From assembly GCA_030680175.1 (NCBI GenBank), contig JAUXWO010000055.1:62001-126000 (forward strand): a DNA stretch of 64,000 nt, read 5' to 3'. Of this stretch, positions 51,176-60,140 are shown piece after piece. A model generated the notes under the pieces. It saw nothing but the letters and a program-made list of their open reading frames with translations, did not search any database and was not told the origin of the DNA. The position numbers and the translations under genes are program-made. The stretch's first letter is position 1; every line of letters begins with the position of its first letter. This DNA is from Vicinamibacterales bacterium. Its GTDB lineage: Bacteria; Acidobacteriota; Vicinamibacteria; Vicinamibacterales; UBA2999.

Positions 51176-51991
51176 TTGAGATCTCACTCGCACGGCGCCG
51201 CCGTGGTCCTGCTCTGTTCCGCGCTCCTTGTCCCCTCCACCGTCTTCGCACAGGCCGCCTCAGAGACACAGGCCCTCACCGCTGAGATGGCGGCGATGCG
51301 CAGGCAGATCGAAGCCCTCCAGAAGGATGTGGACACGATCCGCAACCTGCTGCAGATACTGGCGTCGGGGAAGCCCCCGGTGGACATCCACGCGGCGGAC
51401 GCGGCCGAGCCCCCGCCCGTCCAGACCCTGCGCATTGCCGGACGCTCGGCCGTCGGATCGCCGTCGGCCCCCGTGGTCGTCCTCGAGTTCACCGACTACG
51501 AGTGCCCGTACTGCGCGCAGTACACGACGCAGACGTGGCCGGCCATCGAGCGGGACTACGTCAAGACGGGCAAAGTGCGGTACGTCTACAAGAACTTCCC
51601 GATCGAACAGCTTCATCCGAATGCCTTCCGGGCGGCGCTCGCGGCGTCGTGTGCCGGAGACCAGGGCCGCTTCCCGGAGATGCATGCGCGGCTCTTCGCC
51701 CACCAGTCGCAGCTCGGCGCCGCGGATCTGCCCGCGCACGCGCGGGCCCTTGGACTCGACATGACCGCGTTCGATGCCTGCATGGCCGGCACGGCGCACG
51801 TCGCGGCCATCAAGGAAGACACGGCCGAGGCGACCGCGGGCGGCGTCCGCGGGACGCCCGTCTTCGTGCTTGCCGTCCGCGGGCCGGATCCCGATGTCGT
51901 CTCGCCCGTACGCGTCCTCGTGGGCGCGCAGCCGTTCGACGCGTTTCAGAGGGCGCTCGATGCGCTGCTGGCGCAGCAGCAGGAGAACTAG
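51176..51991 (+). CDS. DsbA-like thiol oxidoreductase with coiled-coil N-terminus
   Basis: A 271-residue protein starting with TTG at 51176. A signal peptide (VVLLCSALLVPSTVFAQA) is followed by a coiled-coil stretch (ALTAEMAAMRRQIEALQKDV). A DsbA/thioredoxin_4 domain comes next: FTDYECPYCAQY with redox motif CPYC, VYKNFPIEQLHPNAFRAALAASC and VRGTPVFVLAV with the cis-proline. It should catalyse disulfide formation or rearrangement in the periplasm. It ends three bases before the start of a 1353-residue cysteine-rich secreted protein, so that protein is a likely dedicated client; inference from position. Confidence 0.85.
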   Translation: MRSHSHGAAVVLLCSALLVPSTVFAQAASETQALTAEMAAMRRQIEALQKDVDTIRNLLQILASGKPPVDIHAADAAEPPPVQTLRIAGRSAVGSPSAPVVVLEFTDYECPYCAQYTTQTWPAIERDYVKTGKVRYVYKNFPIEQLHPNAFRAALAASCAGDQGRFPEMHARLFAHQSQLGAADLPAHARALGLDMTAFDACMAGTAHVAAIKEDTAEATAGGVRGTPVFVLAVRGPDPDVVSPVRVLVGAQPFDAFQRALDALLAQQQEN

Positions 51992-51994
51992 TTC

Positions 51995-54900
51995 ATGGCC
52001 TCTCGTTCACTGATGGTGCTCGCGTCAGTCCTCGTCGCGTGTGGGGTGGCCGCGCCTCCGGCATGGGCCGGCACGGACGCCACGAAGACCACCACGGCGG
52101 TGATGGAGACGGCCCTGTTCGGCCTCGATGCGACCGCAGGCGCCGGCGGCGTCGTCGAGACGTCAGGGGCGGGGTTCTTCGGGTTGGACGCGGAGGCCCT
52201 GGACGGCCTGGCCGACACATCCGATGGCGGGATGTTCGGCCTTGAGGCCTCCGCGGTGGAGTCGGACGATACGTGCGGGGGCGCCGGGCAGGTGCCTTGC
52301 ATGACGTGGAGCTGGTGTGCGTGGACCGGCCTTTTCGGCGAGTGCTGGGGCGGCCTGGTGCTGCGGCAGCCCTATTCGGGATGCGACTCAAGCCGGCTGA
52401 ACAACTGGGGACTCGTGTGCGTGGCGTGCGGCGGCACCGGGCAGCCGACGTGCGCGATCGCGCCGACCTGCGAGCCGCGGCACAATGCCGCCGGCCTCTG
52501 CTACAAGTGCGGCGGCAGCGGCGAACCCGTCTGCTGGGATGCTCCGCAATGCGATGCCGGGTATCGCAACGTCATGGGCTTCTGCAGCTACGCGGGCTTC
52601 TCGTCCGAGCCGGGCACCAACACCACCGCGACACGCGTGACGCAGCCGGGCACCGGCCCCGTGCGCGGCATCGCCGACGTCCACACCCATCAGTTCTCGA
52701 ACCTCGGCTTCGGCGGCGTGGTCTTCTGGGGCGCGCCCTTCGACTGGGGCGGCATCAACGAGGCCCTGCCCTGGTGTGACTACACCTGGGACTTCGCGAC
52801 GACGTCGTACTTCAACACGCCGCTGCCGCCGGTGTTGACCTTCGGGTACGAAGTGCATGGGCCCCGCGAGTTCCAGTGGGGCGGCAACCCGATCAGCGTC
52901 GCCATGGAAGAGGGGATGCACAACGTGGGCGGCACCGGCCCGTTCGACGGCTGGCCCCACTACACCACGGTCTCGCACCAGCAGATGTACTACAAGTGGG
53001 TGGAGCGGGCCTTCCTCGGCGGCCTCCGCCTGACCGTGGTGCATGCCGTGTCGAACGAAGCGCTCTGCCGCATCAGCAAGCGGCGCGCCGGCTGGACGTG
53101 CAACGACATGGAGTCCGTCGACCGCCAGATCCAGGCGGCCAAGGACATGGAGTGGGCCATCGACTGGATGGACAACAACCAGATCGACGGCAGCGGGTGG
53201 TACCGCATCGCCTACTCGTCGGCCCACGCGCGCGAGATCATCCGCAGCGGCAAGCTCGCCGTCGTGCTCGGCATCGAGGTCGATACGCTCTTCAACTGCC
53301 GGCCCGGCATGAACTGCTCGCGCGAGTACCTGCGGGGCCAGTTGCAGCACTACTACAACCTGGGCGTCCGCCATGTGTATCCGATTCACCAGTTCGACAA
53401 CGACTTCGGCGGCGCGGCGATCTTCCGGAACACGCTGAACAGCGGCAACTACCTCGTGGCGGGGTCGCACTTCCAGGCGCGGGATTGCTCGGCCGAGGGG
53501 TACGACTTCAACATCACCCCCGACTCCCTCGTCGAGTTCATCTCGCTGCTCGCGCTGGGCGTGCCGCCCGCGAACCAGGCGGCGTACGACGCGTTCGCCG
53601 CCGACTGCAATGCCATCGGCCTGACGGGCGCCGGGCGCGTGTTGATCGAGGAGATGATGGACATGAAGTTCATCATCGACACGGACCACATGTCGCGGCT
53701 CATGGTGGATGCGGTCCTGGACATGGCCAAGGCCCACACCCCGAACCCCTACCCGCTGATCTCGGGGCACACCTCGTTCAACGGCATGGGCGTGGGCAAC
53801 GAGTTCTCGATCACCGATCAGCAGATCGCCGACTTCAAGGCGATCGGCGGCATGATCACCGCGCCGATCCCGAGGACCGCGTGCGGAGGGACCCGGAACT
53901 ACCCGAACACCTACCGTTATGCCGTCGAGCGAATGAAGAAGTCGGAGGACGATCCCTTCGCGGCGGTGGCCTTCTCGACCGACATGAACGGCTTCGGCCT
54001 GGCGACGTCGCCCCGCTTCCGTTCGGACTGCCCGCCGGAGGATCCGGCGTCGGCGCTCCAGTATCCGTTCACGGGGCTGTTCGGCGGGTCGTTCCAGCGG
54101 CAGGTGACCGGCAGCCGCACGTTCGACTTCAACACGCAGGGCCTCGCGCACTTCGGCCTGATCCCGGACTTCGTGGCCGACCTGAAGCGAATCGGCATGA
54201 CGGACGCCGAGCTGGACCCGCTCTTCAACTCGGCCGAGAGCTACATCCGGATGTGGGAGGCGATCGACAGCGCCGACCGCGTGGCGCCGCCGACCATCAC
54301 GGCGGACGTCCAGGGCACCCGGGGCGCCAACGGCTGGTATACGTCGAACGCGACCGTCACGTGGCAAATCAGTGGCGGCGCCGCCGCCAGCGGGTGCGTG
54401 AACCAGGTCGTCTCGGACGATACGGGGGGCCTGACGCTCAGTTGCAGCGCCTCCGGCGAAGGCGGGACCTCCACCTCGTCGGTCACCATCCGGCGTGATG
54501 CGACGCCCCCCGTGCTCGTCAGTGCCGAGGTCCTCACGCCGCCCAACGCGGAGGGCTGGAACAACACGAACGTCCAGGTCCGGTTCGCCGTGTCCGATGC
54601 CGCATCCGGCATGCCGTCGGGCGGCGCGACCGAGAGCGTGATCGTGACCCTGACGAACGAGGGCACCAACCTCCAGGCGCGGCACGACTTCTACGACAGG
54701 GCCGGCAACCGCTTCACCGCGCAGTTCGACGGCATCAGAATCGACAAGACGCCGCCGCGTCTCGGCCTGCAGTTCGCCAGCCTGCCCCCGGACGCCACCA
54801 TTGCGCAGCAGGCCGCCGAGCAGGCCCGCTGGCACAACGCGCCCGTGCGCTTCCGCGTCAGCGCGGACGACGGCCCGTTCGGGTCCGGGGTGGCGGACAT

Positions 54901-56056
54901 CTCGGCGCAGGAACTCGTGCTGGCGACCGAGGGCCTGGCGGTGATGGGCAGCATCACGCTCACGGACCGCGCGGGCAACGTCGCCTCGGTGGCCTCGGAT
55001 CCGGTGAAGATCGACCTGACCCCGCCCGTCATCACGTTCGTGTCGCGGGCGCCGCTGGCCAACACGCACGGGTGGAACAACGTCCCGGTCACCGGTCTCT
55101 GGGCGTGCAGCGACGCCCTCTCCGGCGCCGCCGCGCCTCAGGCGCAGGCCACGTTGAGCACCGAGGGTGGCAACCAGGCGCTGACGGGCACGTGCGCGGA
55201 CGTGGCGGGCAACACCGCATCGCACGACGTGCCGGGCGTCAACATCGACTGGACGCCGCCGGTCATCACGGCCGGGGCGCTGCCCGTCGCGAATGCCGCG
55301 GGGTGGAACAACACCGACGTGACGCTGACCTTCACGGCCACCGACGCGCTGTCGGGAGTCGATGGCGCCGAGATCGTGCCGGTCGTCTTGTCGGCGGAGG
55401 GCACGGACCTCGGGGATTCACGCACCTTTACGGACAGGGCTGGGAACAGCGCGACCGGGTCGTTTGGCGGTATTCAGATCGACAAGACGCCGCCAACGCT
55501 GGCGTACACGTTGCAGTCGCCGTCGGCGAACGCGGCCGGGTGGAACAACACGGACGTGGCGTTCGGCTTCACCGCCGCGGACGCGCTGTCGGGCCTGCTG
55601 TCCACGTCCATTCCGACACCGCTGGTGCTGTCGGCCGAGGGCGCCGCCGTCACCGGGCACGTCACCGCCACCGACGTCGCGGGCAACAGCGCCACATTCA
55701 CGTCGCCCGCGGTGCGCATCGACAAGACGGCGCCGATCGTGATGTGCGTGGCCTCTCCCGATGAGATTTGGCCGCCGAACAACCAGATGCGCCCGGTCGC
55801 CGTGACGCTGACGTTCACCGACGCGTTGTCGGGGACGGACGCGTACGAGTTGACGTCGGCCACGAGCAGCGAGCCCGGCAATCACCTGTCCGGGTTCGTG
55901 CCCGGCTCGCAGGCGCTGACGGGCCAGGTGCGCGCGCAGCGCCTGGGCAACGGGCCGGGCCGCACCTACGCGCTCAGCTATGAAGGGCGCGACCTCGCCG
56001 GCAACGCCGCCTCGTGCACCACCGAAATCCTGGTGCCGCACGACCGTCGACGGTGA
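51995..56056 (+). CDS. Large secreted cysteine-rich dipeptidase-like protein with Ig-like repeats
   Basis: A 1353-residue protein. After the signal peptide (ending PAWA) come three short repeats (ALFGLDA, FFGLDA, MFGLEA; residues 39-85). Residues 93-200 hold 14 cysteines in modules with [18 protein letters not shown] and CGGSGEPVC. Residues 225-760 resemble a renal-dipeptidase (M19)-like amidohydrolase: [29 protein letters not shown] and SGHTSFNG are candidate metal-site regions. The rest is about six Ig-like repeats marked by GWNNTDV and DKTPP. The DsbA-like gene lies three bases upstream. Substrate unknown. Confidence 0.82.
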   Translation: MASRSLMVLASVLVACGVAAPPAWAGTDATKTTTAVMETALFGLDATAGAGGVVETSGAGFFGLDAEALDGLADTSDGGMFGLEASAVESDDTCGGAGQVPCMTWSWCAWTGLFGECWGGLVLRQPYSGCDSSRLNNWGLVCVACGGTGQPTCAIAPTCEPRHNAAGLCYKCGGSGEPVCWDAPQCDAGYRNVMGFCSYAGFSSEPGTNTTATRVTQPGTGPVRGIADVHTHQFSNLGFGGVVFWGAPFDWGGINEALPWCDYTWDFATTSYFNTPLPPVLTFGYEVHGPREFQWGGNPISVAMEEGMHNVGGTGPFDGWPHYTTVSHQQMYYKWVERAFLGGLRLTVVHAVSNEALCRISKRRAGWTCNDMESVDRQIQAAKDMEWAIDWMDNNQIDGSGWYRIAYSSAHAREIIRSGKLAVVLGIEVDTLFNCRPGMNCSREYLRGQLQHYYNLGVRHVYPIHQFDNDFGGAAIFRNTLNSGNYLVAGSHFQARDCSAEGYDFNITPDSLVEFISLLALGVPPANQAAYDAFAADCNAIGLTGAGRVLIEEMMDMKFIIDTDHMSRLMVDAVLDMAKAHTPNPYPLISGHTSFNGMGVGNEFSITDQQIADFKAIGGMITAPIPRTACGGTRNYPNTYRYAVERMKKSEDDPFAAVAFSTDMNGFGLATSPRFRSDCPPEDPASALQYPFTGLFGGSFQRQVTGSRTFDFNTQGLAHFGLIPDFVADLKRIGMTDAELDPLFNSAESYIRMWEAIDSADRVAPPTITADVQGTRGANGWYTSNATVTWQISGGAAASGCVNQVVSDDTGGLTLSCSASGEGGTSTSSVTIRRDATPPVLVSAEVLTPPNAEGWNNTNVQVRFAVSDAASGMPSGGATESVIVTLTNEGTNLQARHDFYDRAGNRFTAQFDGIRIDKTPPRLGLQFASLPPDATIAQQAAEQARWHNAPVRFRVSADDGPFGSGVADISAQELVLATEGLAVMGSITLTDRAGNVASVASDPVKIDLTPPVITFVSRAPLANTHGWNNVPVTGLWACSDALSGAAAPQAQATLSTEGGNQALTGTCADVAGNTASHDVPGVNIDWTPPVITAGALPVANAAGWNNTDVTLTFTATDALSGVDGAEIVPVVLSAEGTDLGDSRTFTDRAGNSATGSFGGIQIDKTPPTLAYTLQSPSANAAGWNNTDVAFGFTAADALSGLLSTSIPTPLVLSAEGAAVTGHVTATDVAGNSATFTSPAVRIDKTAPIVMCVASPDEIWPPNNQMRPVAVTLTFTDALSGTDAYELTSATSSEPGNHLSGFVPGSQALTGQVRAQRLGNGPGRTYALSYEGRDLAGNAASCTTEILVPHDRRR

Positions 56057-56160
56057 GCACGCCATCGCGTCCGCGAGGATGCGACACGCGCCGCGCCCGG
56101 CGGCAAGGGGGGGCTGAGGGCGCCTCCCCGCCCGGCCCGCCCGTGCTACCGTGGCTGGCG

Positions 56161-57216
56161 ATGGACATGACGACGTTGCTGCTGCTGGTGGCGGGCCTCA
56201 TCCTGCTCACGACCGGCGCCGAGTTGCTGGTCCATGGCGCGACGAAGCTGGCCGCCGCCGCCCGCATCTCACCCCTCGTCATCGGACTGACCGTTGTGGC
56301 CTACGGCACGAGCGCGCCGGAGATGGCGGTCAGCGTCCTCTCGACCCTGGCCGGTGCGCCGGACATCGCGCTCGGCAACGTCATCGGCAGCAACATCTTC
56401 AACGTCCTGCTCATCCTGGGCCTGTCGGCGGCGATTGCCCCGCTCGCCGTGTCCGGGCAGCTCATCCGGCTGGACGTCCCCGTCATGATTGCCGTCTCGG
56501 TGGCGGCCTGGCTGATGGCGCTCGACGGGATGATCTCGCGACTCGAGGCCGGGGCGCTGGTGGCCGGGGCCCTGGTGTACACGGGAATTCTGCTTCGTCA
56601 GGGCCGCCGCGACGAGACCGCGGCCCAGCCGCTGGAGGTCCCCGTGTCGGGCGGCGCGCTGGCGGCCGCCGGTGCGCGTGTGATCGCCGGGCTCGTCCTG
56701 CTCGTCGCCGGCTCGCGGTGGCTCGTGGATGGGGCGACGACGATCGCGCGCGGGTTCGGTGTGGATGACCTGGTGATCGGGCTGACGATTGTGGCCGCCG
56801 GGACCTCGCTGCCCGAACTGGCGACCTCGGTGATGGCCAGCCTGCGCGGTCAGCGCGACATCGCCGTCGGCAATGTCGTGGGCAGCAACATCTTCAACCT
56901 CCTCGGCATCCTTGGGGTGGCGGGCCTCGCCGGCGGCGGCATCCCCGTGTCGCTGGCCGCGCAGACGTTCGATTTGCCGATCATGACCGCCGTGGCGGTC
57001 GCGTGCCTGCCGGTCTTCTTCACGGGGCGCACGATCGCCCGCTGGGAGGGCCTCGTCTTCCTGGGATACTACGTGGCCTACACGGCCTTCCTCGCGATGC
57101 ACGCCACGGGCCACGCCATGGTCGACCAGTTCGGCGCCGCGATGCTCTTCTTCGTGATCCCGCTCACGCTGCTGACGCTCGCGGTGACGGTCGTCCGTGC
57201 GCGGTCGCGCACGTGA
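56161..57216 (+). CDS. Calcium/sodium antiporter (CaCA family)
   Basis: A 351-residue membrane protein with about ten helices and the two inverted alpha repeats of the CaCA family: [18 protein letters not shown] with [10 protein letters not shown], and [18 protein letters not shown] with [10 protein letters not shown]. The acidic residues in both repeats form the ion site in this family. It is YrbG-like and should exchange calcium or potassium for sodium. The ATG at 56161 is chosen because the longer frame overlaps the 3' end of the secreted protein gene and lacks similarity. Confidence 0.92.
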   Translation: MDMTTLLLLVAGLILLTTGAELLVHGATKLAAAARISPLVIGLTVVAYGTSAPEMAVSVLSTLAGAPDIALGNVIGSNIFNVLLILGLSAAIAPLAVSGQLIRLDVPVMIAVSVAAWLMALDGMISRLEAGALVAGALVYTGILLRQGRRDETAAQPLEVPVSGGALAAAGARVIAGLVLLVAGSRWLVDGATTIARGFGVDDLVIGLTIVAAGTSLPELATSVMASLRGQRDIAVGNVVGSNIFNLLGILGVAGLAGGGIPVSLAAQTFDLPIMTAVAVACLPVFFTGRTIARWEGLVFLGYYVAYTAFLAMHATGHAMVDQFGAAMLFFVIPLTLLTLAVTVVRARSRT

Positions 57217-57346
57217 TGGAGCACCCTGATCGCGCCTCCTGAATACGCCCTGCACGACGTGCAATAACGAACAGACGCCGTCCGAACCCTCACTCTATCG
57301 TCGTGGTTTCACCCAATCTCGCAGGACTTCAGGATCGGGGGGCCAC

Positions 57347-58684
57347 ATGGCGACGGCGACTGCGCGCGACGAGGCCGCGCCGGGAATACGCCGGGGGCAG
57401 ATAGAGGCGGTGCTCAACCGGGTCCGCCCGCTCCTTCGGGCCGATGGCCTCGACATCGCGCTCGTCGATCTGCAGGGCGATGGCGCCAGCGTGCGCCTGG
57501 CGGGCCCGCACGCGACTTGCGGGAGCACGCCACTCAACCTGCACACGGGCCTGGCCGAAGCGCTTCGTGACGAGATTCCCGACTTCGGCGCGCTCCAACT
57601 CCTCGTAACCCCACAGCCGTGGGAGCGGCATCCGCCATCCGCCCCGGCGAGGGGGCCCACACCGTGCGACCAGCGCCAGGCCGGCGCGAGGACCCCTGCG
57701 CCCCTGTCGGATGAGGTGGTCGTCGGGCCGAGCGCCCGCATGCAGGCGGTCTTCGCGTTCGTCCGCACCATCAGCGAGAGCGAGAGCACGGTCCTCATCA
57801 CCGGGGAGACCGGTACCGGCAAGGAGGTCACCGCCACGTCGATTCACGAGGCGAGCCGCCGCCGTGGCCGGCCATTCGTCGCGGTCAGTTGCGCGCTGTT
57901 CTCCGACGAGATCGTCGAGTCGGAACTCTTCGGCCACACCCGTGGCGCGTTCACCGGTGCGGCCCACGACCGGGCCGGCCGCTTCGAACTCGCCGACGGG
58001 GGGACGCTGTTTCTCGACGACCTCGATGACGTGCCGCTGTCGATGCAGGTGAAGCTGCTGCGCGTGCTCCAGGACCGGACGGTCCAACGCGTGGGAGGTT
58101 CGCACACGATACCGGTGGACGTGCGCATTCTCGCAGGGACCAAGCGCGACCTGAAGCACCTGGTGGCCAGCGGCACGTTCCGCGAGGATCTCTACCATCG
58201 CCTGAACGTCCTCTCGGTGCTGCTGCCGCCGCTGCGGGAGCGTCGCGAGGACATTCCGATGCTGATGGACCACTTCCTGTCTCGCTACTGCCGCCGGCGC
58301 GGCGAAGCCGTGCCCGCCATCGCCTCCGCGGTCCAGGACGCCTTTCTTCGCTACCCGTGGCCCGGAAACGTGCGGGAGCTCGAGCACGCGTGCGAGCGGA
58401 TGGCGCAGACCTGCACCTGTGGCACGATGCGCACCGGGTGCCTGTCGATGACCATCATGCTGGAAGCCTCGAAGCAGCCGACGCTGGAGGCCCTGCCGCC
58501 CGAGGCCGCGCGCGGGGACGCAACACCGTTCTCCCTTGACGCCCGCATGCGCGAGGAAGAGGCCACCCTCATCGGCTGGGCCCTGGAGGCCAGCGGCGGC
58601 AACAAGACCAGGGCCGCGGCGCTGCTGCAGATCAAGCGCACCACGCTCGGGGATCGCATCGAGCGATGCGGCCTCAACGCGTGA
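57347..58684 (+). CDS. Sigma-54-dependent activator with N-terminal NifU-like domain
   Basis: A 445-residue protein. Residues 15-85 match the NifU C-terminal scaffold domain: QIEAVLNRVRPLLRADGLDIALVDLQGD and LHTGLAEALRDEIPDF. The cluster-binding CxxC is altered to HxxC (PHATCGST, residues 54-57). Residues 125-365 are a sigma-54 AAA+ domain: Walker A GETGTGKE, the sigma-54 contact loop GAFTGA, Walker B GGTLFLDDLDD and arginine-finger region FREDLYHRLN. The end is a Fis-type HTH (EASGGNKTRAAALLQIKRTTL). It should activate RpoN promoters in response to a signal sensed by the NifU domain. It overlaps the convergent next gene by 11 bases. Confidence 0.88.
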   Translation: MATATARDEAAPGIRRGQIEAVLNRVRPLLRADGLDIALVDLQGDGASVRLAGPHATCGSTPLNLHTGLAEALRDEIPDFGALQLLVTPQPWERHPPSAPARGPTPCDQRQAGARTPAPLSDEVVVGPSARMQAVFAFVRTISESESTVLITGETGTGKEVTATSIHEASRRRGRPFVAVSCALFSDEIVESELFGHTRGAFTGAAHDRAGRFELADGGTLFLDDLDDVPLSMQVKLLRVLQDRTVQRVGGSHTIPVDVRILAGTKRDLKHLVASGTFREDLYHRLNVLSVLLPPLRERREDIPMLMDHFLSRYCRRRGEAVPAIASAVQDAFLRYPWPGNVRELEHACERMAQTCTCGTMRTGCLSMTIMLEASKQPTLEALPPEAARGDATPFSLDARMREEEATLIGWALEASGGNKTRAAALLQIKRTTLGDRIERCGLNA

Positions 58685-59954
58685 TGCGTTGATCAACGGC
58701 GCCCGCGTCCCGCGCGAACGTTTCCGCAATCGCGAGCGCCAGCGGCGCCACCTGCGCGTACGAGATGTTCGACGTGACGGCAACGACGATCCCGAGATCG
58801 GGGAACGTCATGAACGACGCCACCGTCCCCCCGAGCGACTCGCCGTCGTGCCCCGCCTGGCGCGTGGGGGCCCCCGCCAGCGACACGATCTCGACATCCC
58901 AGCCAAGTCCGTAACCCGTCTCCTGCCCCGACGCCAGGCGCTGTGACGTCTGGAGCCGTTGGACCGTGGCGGGTTGCAGCAGCCTGCCGCCAGTGATCGC
59001 CAGGCCGAAGCGCACGAGGTCGGACGGCGTGGACAGGAACACGCTGGCTCCCGCGTAGCACGAGTAGTCGAGCGGGCGCATCAGATGCTGGCCGTAGAGG
59101 GGGTCCGCCCCGAATCTCGGGAAGTAGAACGTCGCCCGTTCCGGAATGGATTCCGTCGCGGAGTCGGCCATCGTGTCGTTCATGCCGAGGGGTTCGAAGA
59201 TCTGCCGCTGCATGAACGCGAGGAACGGTTCGTCCGCGGCGGCCTCGACGGCGGCACTCACAAGAATCCAGCCGTAGCTCGAGAAGCGGTAACGGGTCCC
59301 CGGCGCGAAGAGCAGCGATCGGTCCGCGAAGTACGGCAGCGCGTCGACCGGCCGCTCGCAGCGTACTGAGAACAACGGCCCCTCGTCGCCACCGTCGGGC
59401 CTGACGCCGGCCACATGCCCCATCACCTGGCGGAGCGTCACGGGCCATGCCGCCGTGTCCACGGGCTGCGAAAGCAGACGCCGCTCCAGCTTGTCGAACA
59501 CCGGGACGGGCGCCTGTTTGGCTGGGAACTGAGGCACGTAGGTCTGAATGGACTCGTCGAGCGTGAGCCGGTCGTCCTCCAGCAGGAGTCCAACCGCGGC
59601 CGAGGTGAGCGCCGTGGAGGCGGTGCCGATCCGGAAGCGCGTCTTCGGGGTCATCGGGATCCGCTGCTCGAGGTCGGCCCAGCCGACACCCTCGGCCCAG
59701 ACGATCTCGCCACCGACGCCGACGGCCACGGACACGCCGGGCAGGTTCCCGTCGACGACCGCCGTGTCGGCGAGGCGCCGGCTTGCCTCGACCGCGCGTG
59801 CCCACCGCGCCGCCGGCGGCGCGGCCGCCCGAGACGGAGGGGCCTCCTCCGTATGCAGCGGGGCCGTCATGAGCAGCACGTCCTTGACCACGAACCCCAG
59901 CCCCGTCAGCATCCCGAGCGCAACGACGAGCCCTGCCAGCAGCTTCCCCACCAT
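58674..59954 (-). CDS. Beta-lactamase-fold (LACTB/AmpC-like) protein lacking the SxxK motif
   Basis: A 426-residue exported or membrane-anchored protein (LLAGLVVALGMLTGLGFVV). Fold landmarks are clear: NLPGVSVAVGVGGEIVWAEGVGWADL, RFRIGTASTALTSAAVGLL, GTRYRFSSYGWILVSAAVE and QAGHDGESLGG (the third HxG motif). The catalytic SxxK, expected in the RIGTAST stretch, is T111-A-S-T114, so both Ser and Lys are replaced, and the Tyr of YxN/YSx is Phe. It is likely a binding protein or pseudoenzyme. It is divergent from the molybdate operon and convergent with the NifU/sigma-54 gene. Confidence 0.85.
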   Translation of the reverse strand: MVGKLLAGLVVALGMLTGLGFVVKDVLLMTAPLHTEEAPPSRAAAPPAARWARAVEASRRLADTAVVDGNLPGVSVAVGVGGEIVWAEGVGWADLEQRIPMTPKTRFRIGTASTALTSAAVGLLLEDDRLTLDESIQTYVPQFPAKQAPVPVFDKLERRLLSQPVDTAAWPVTLRQVMGHVAGVRPDGGDEGPLFSVRCERPVDALPYFADRSLLFAPGTRYRFSSYGWILVSAAVEAAADEPFLAFMQRQIFEPLGMNDTMADSATESIPERATFYFPRFGADPLYGQHLMRPLDYSCYAGASVFLSTPSDLVRFGLAITGGRLLQPATVQRLQTSQRLASGQETGYGLGWDVEIVSLAGAPTRQAGHDGESLGGTVASFMTFPDLGIVVAVTSNISYAQVAPLALAIAETFARDAGAVDQRITR

Positions 59955-60000
59955 GTGTCCCCCCGCCAGTCCGGTATAGGATGCGAGCGGACCCCTCCAG

Positions 60001-60100
60001 TGGACTGACTCGACTGAAGAGGTACCACCAGCGCCTCGGCTCGGCCGAGATTCCGCGGGCCGCCCAAACGAGGGCCCGGTAGTCGATCGTCAACGACACA
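60001..60100 (+). repeat. Dispersed structured element, copy 3
   Basis: It shares with copy 2 (45030-45127, opposite strand) TCGACTGAAGAGGTAC, GAGATTCCGCGGGCCGCCCA, GGGCCCGGTAGTC and ATCGTCAACGACAC. The core can fold as a GGGC/GCCC hairpin. It lies in the divergent gap between the beta-lactamase-like gene and the ModA-fusion gene, in the orientation of the latter. Copy 1 (12607-12655) is shorter. Confidence 0.75.
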
Positions 60101-60140
60101 CCGCTGGAAGTCGTGAGCACGACGTGAGATCTATCTGAGC

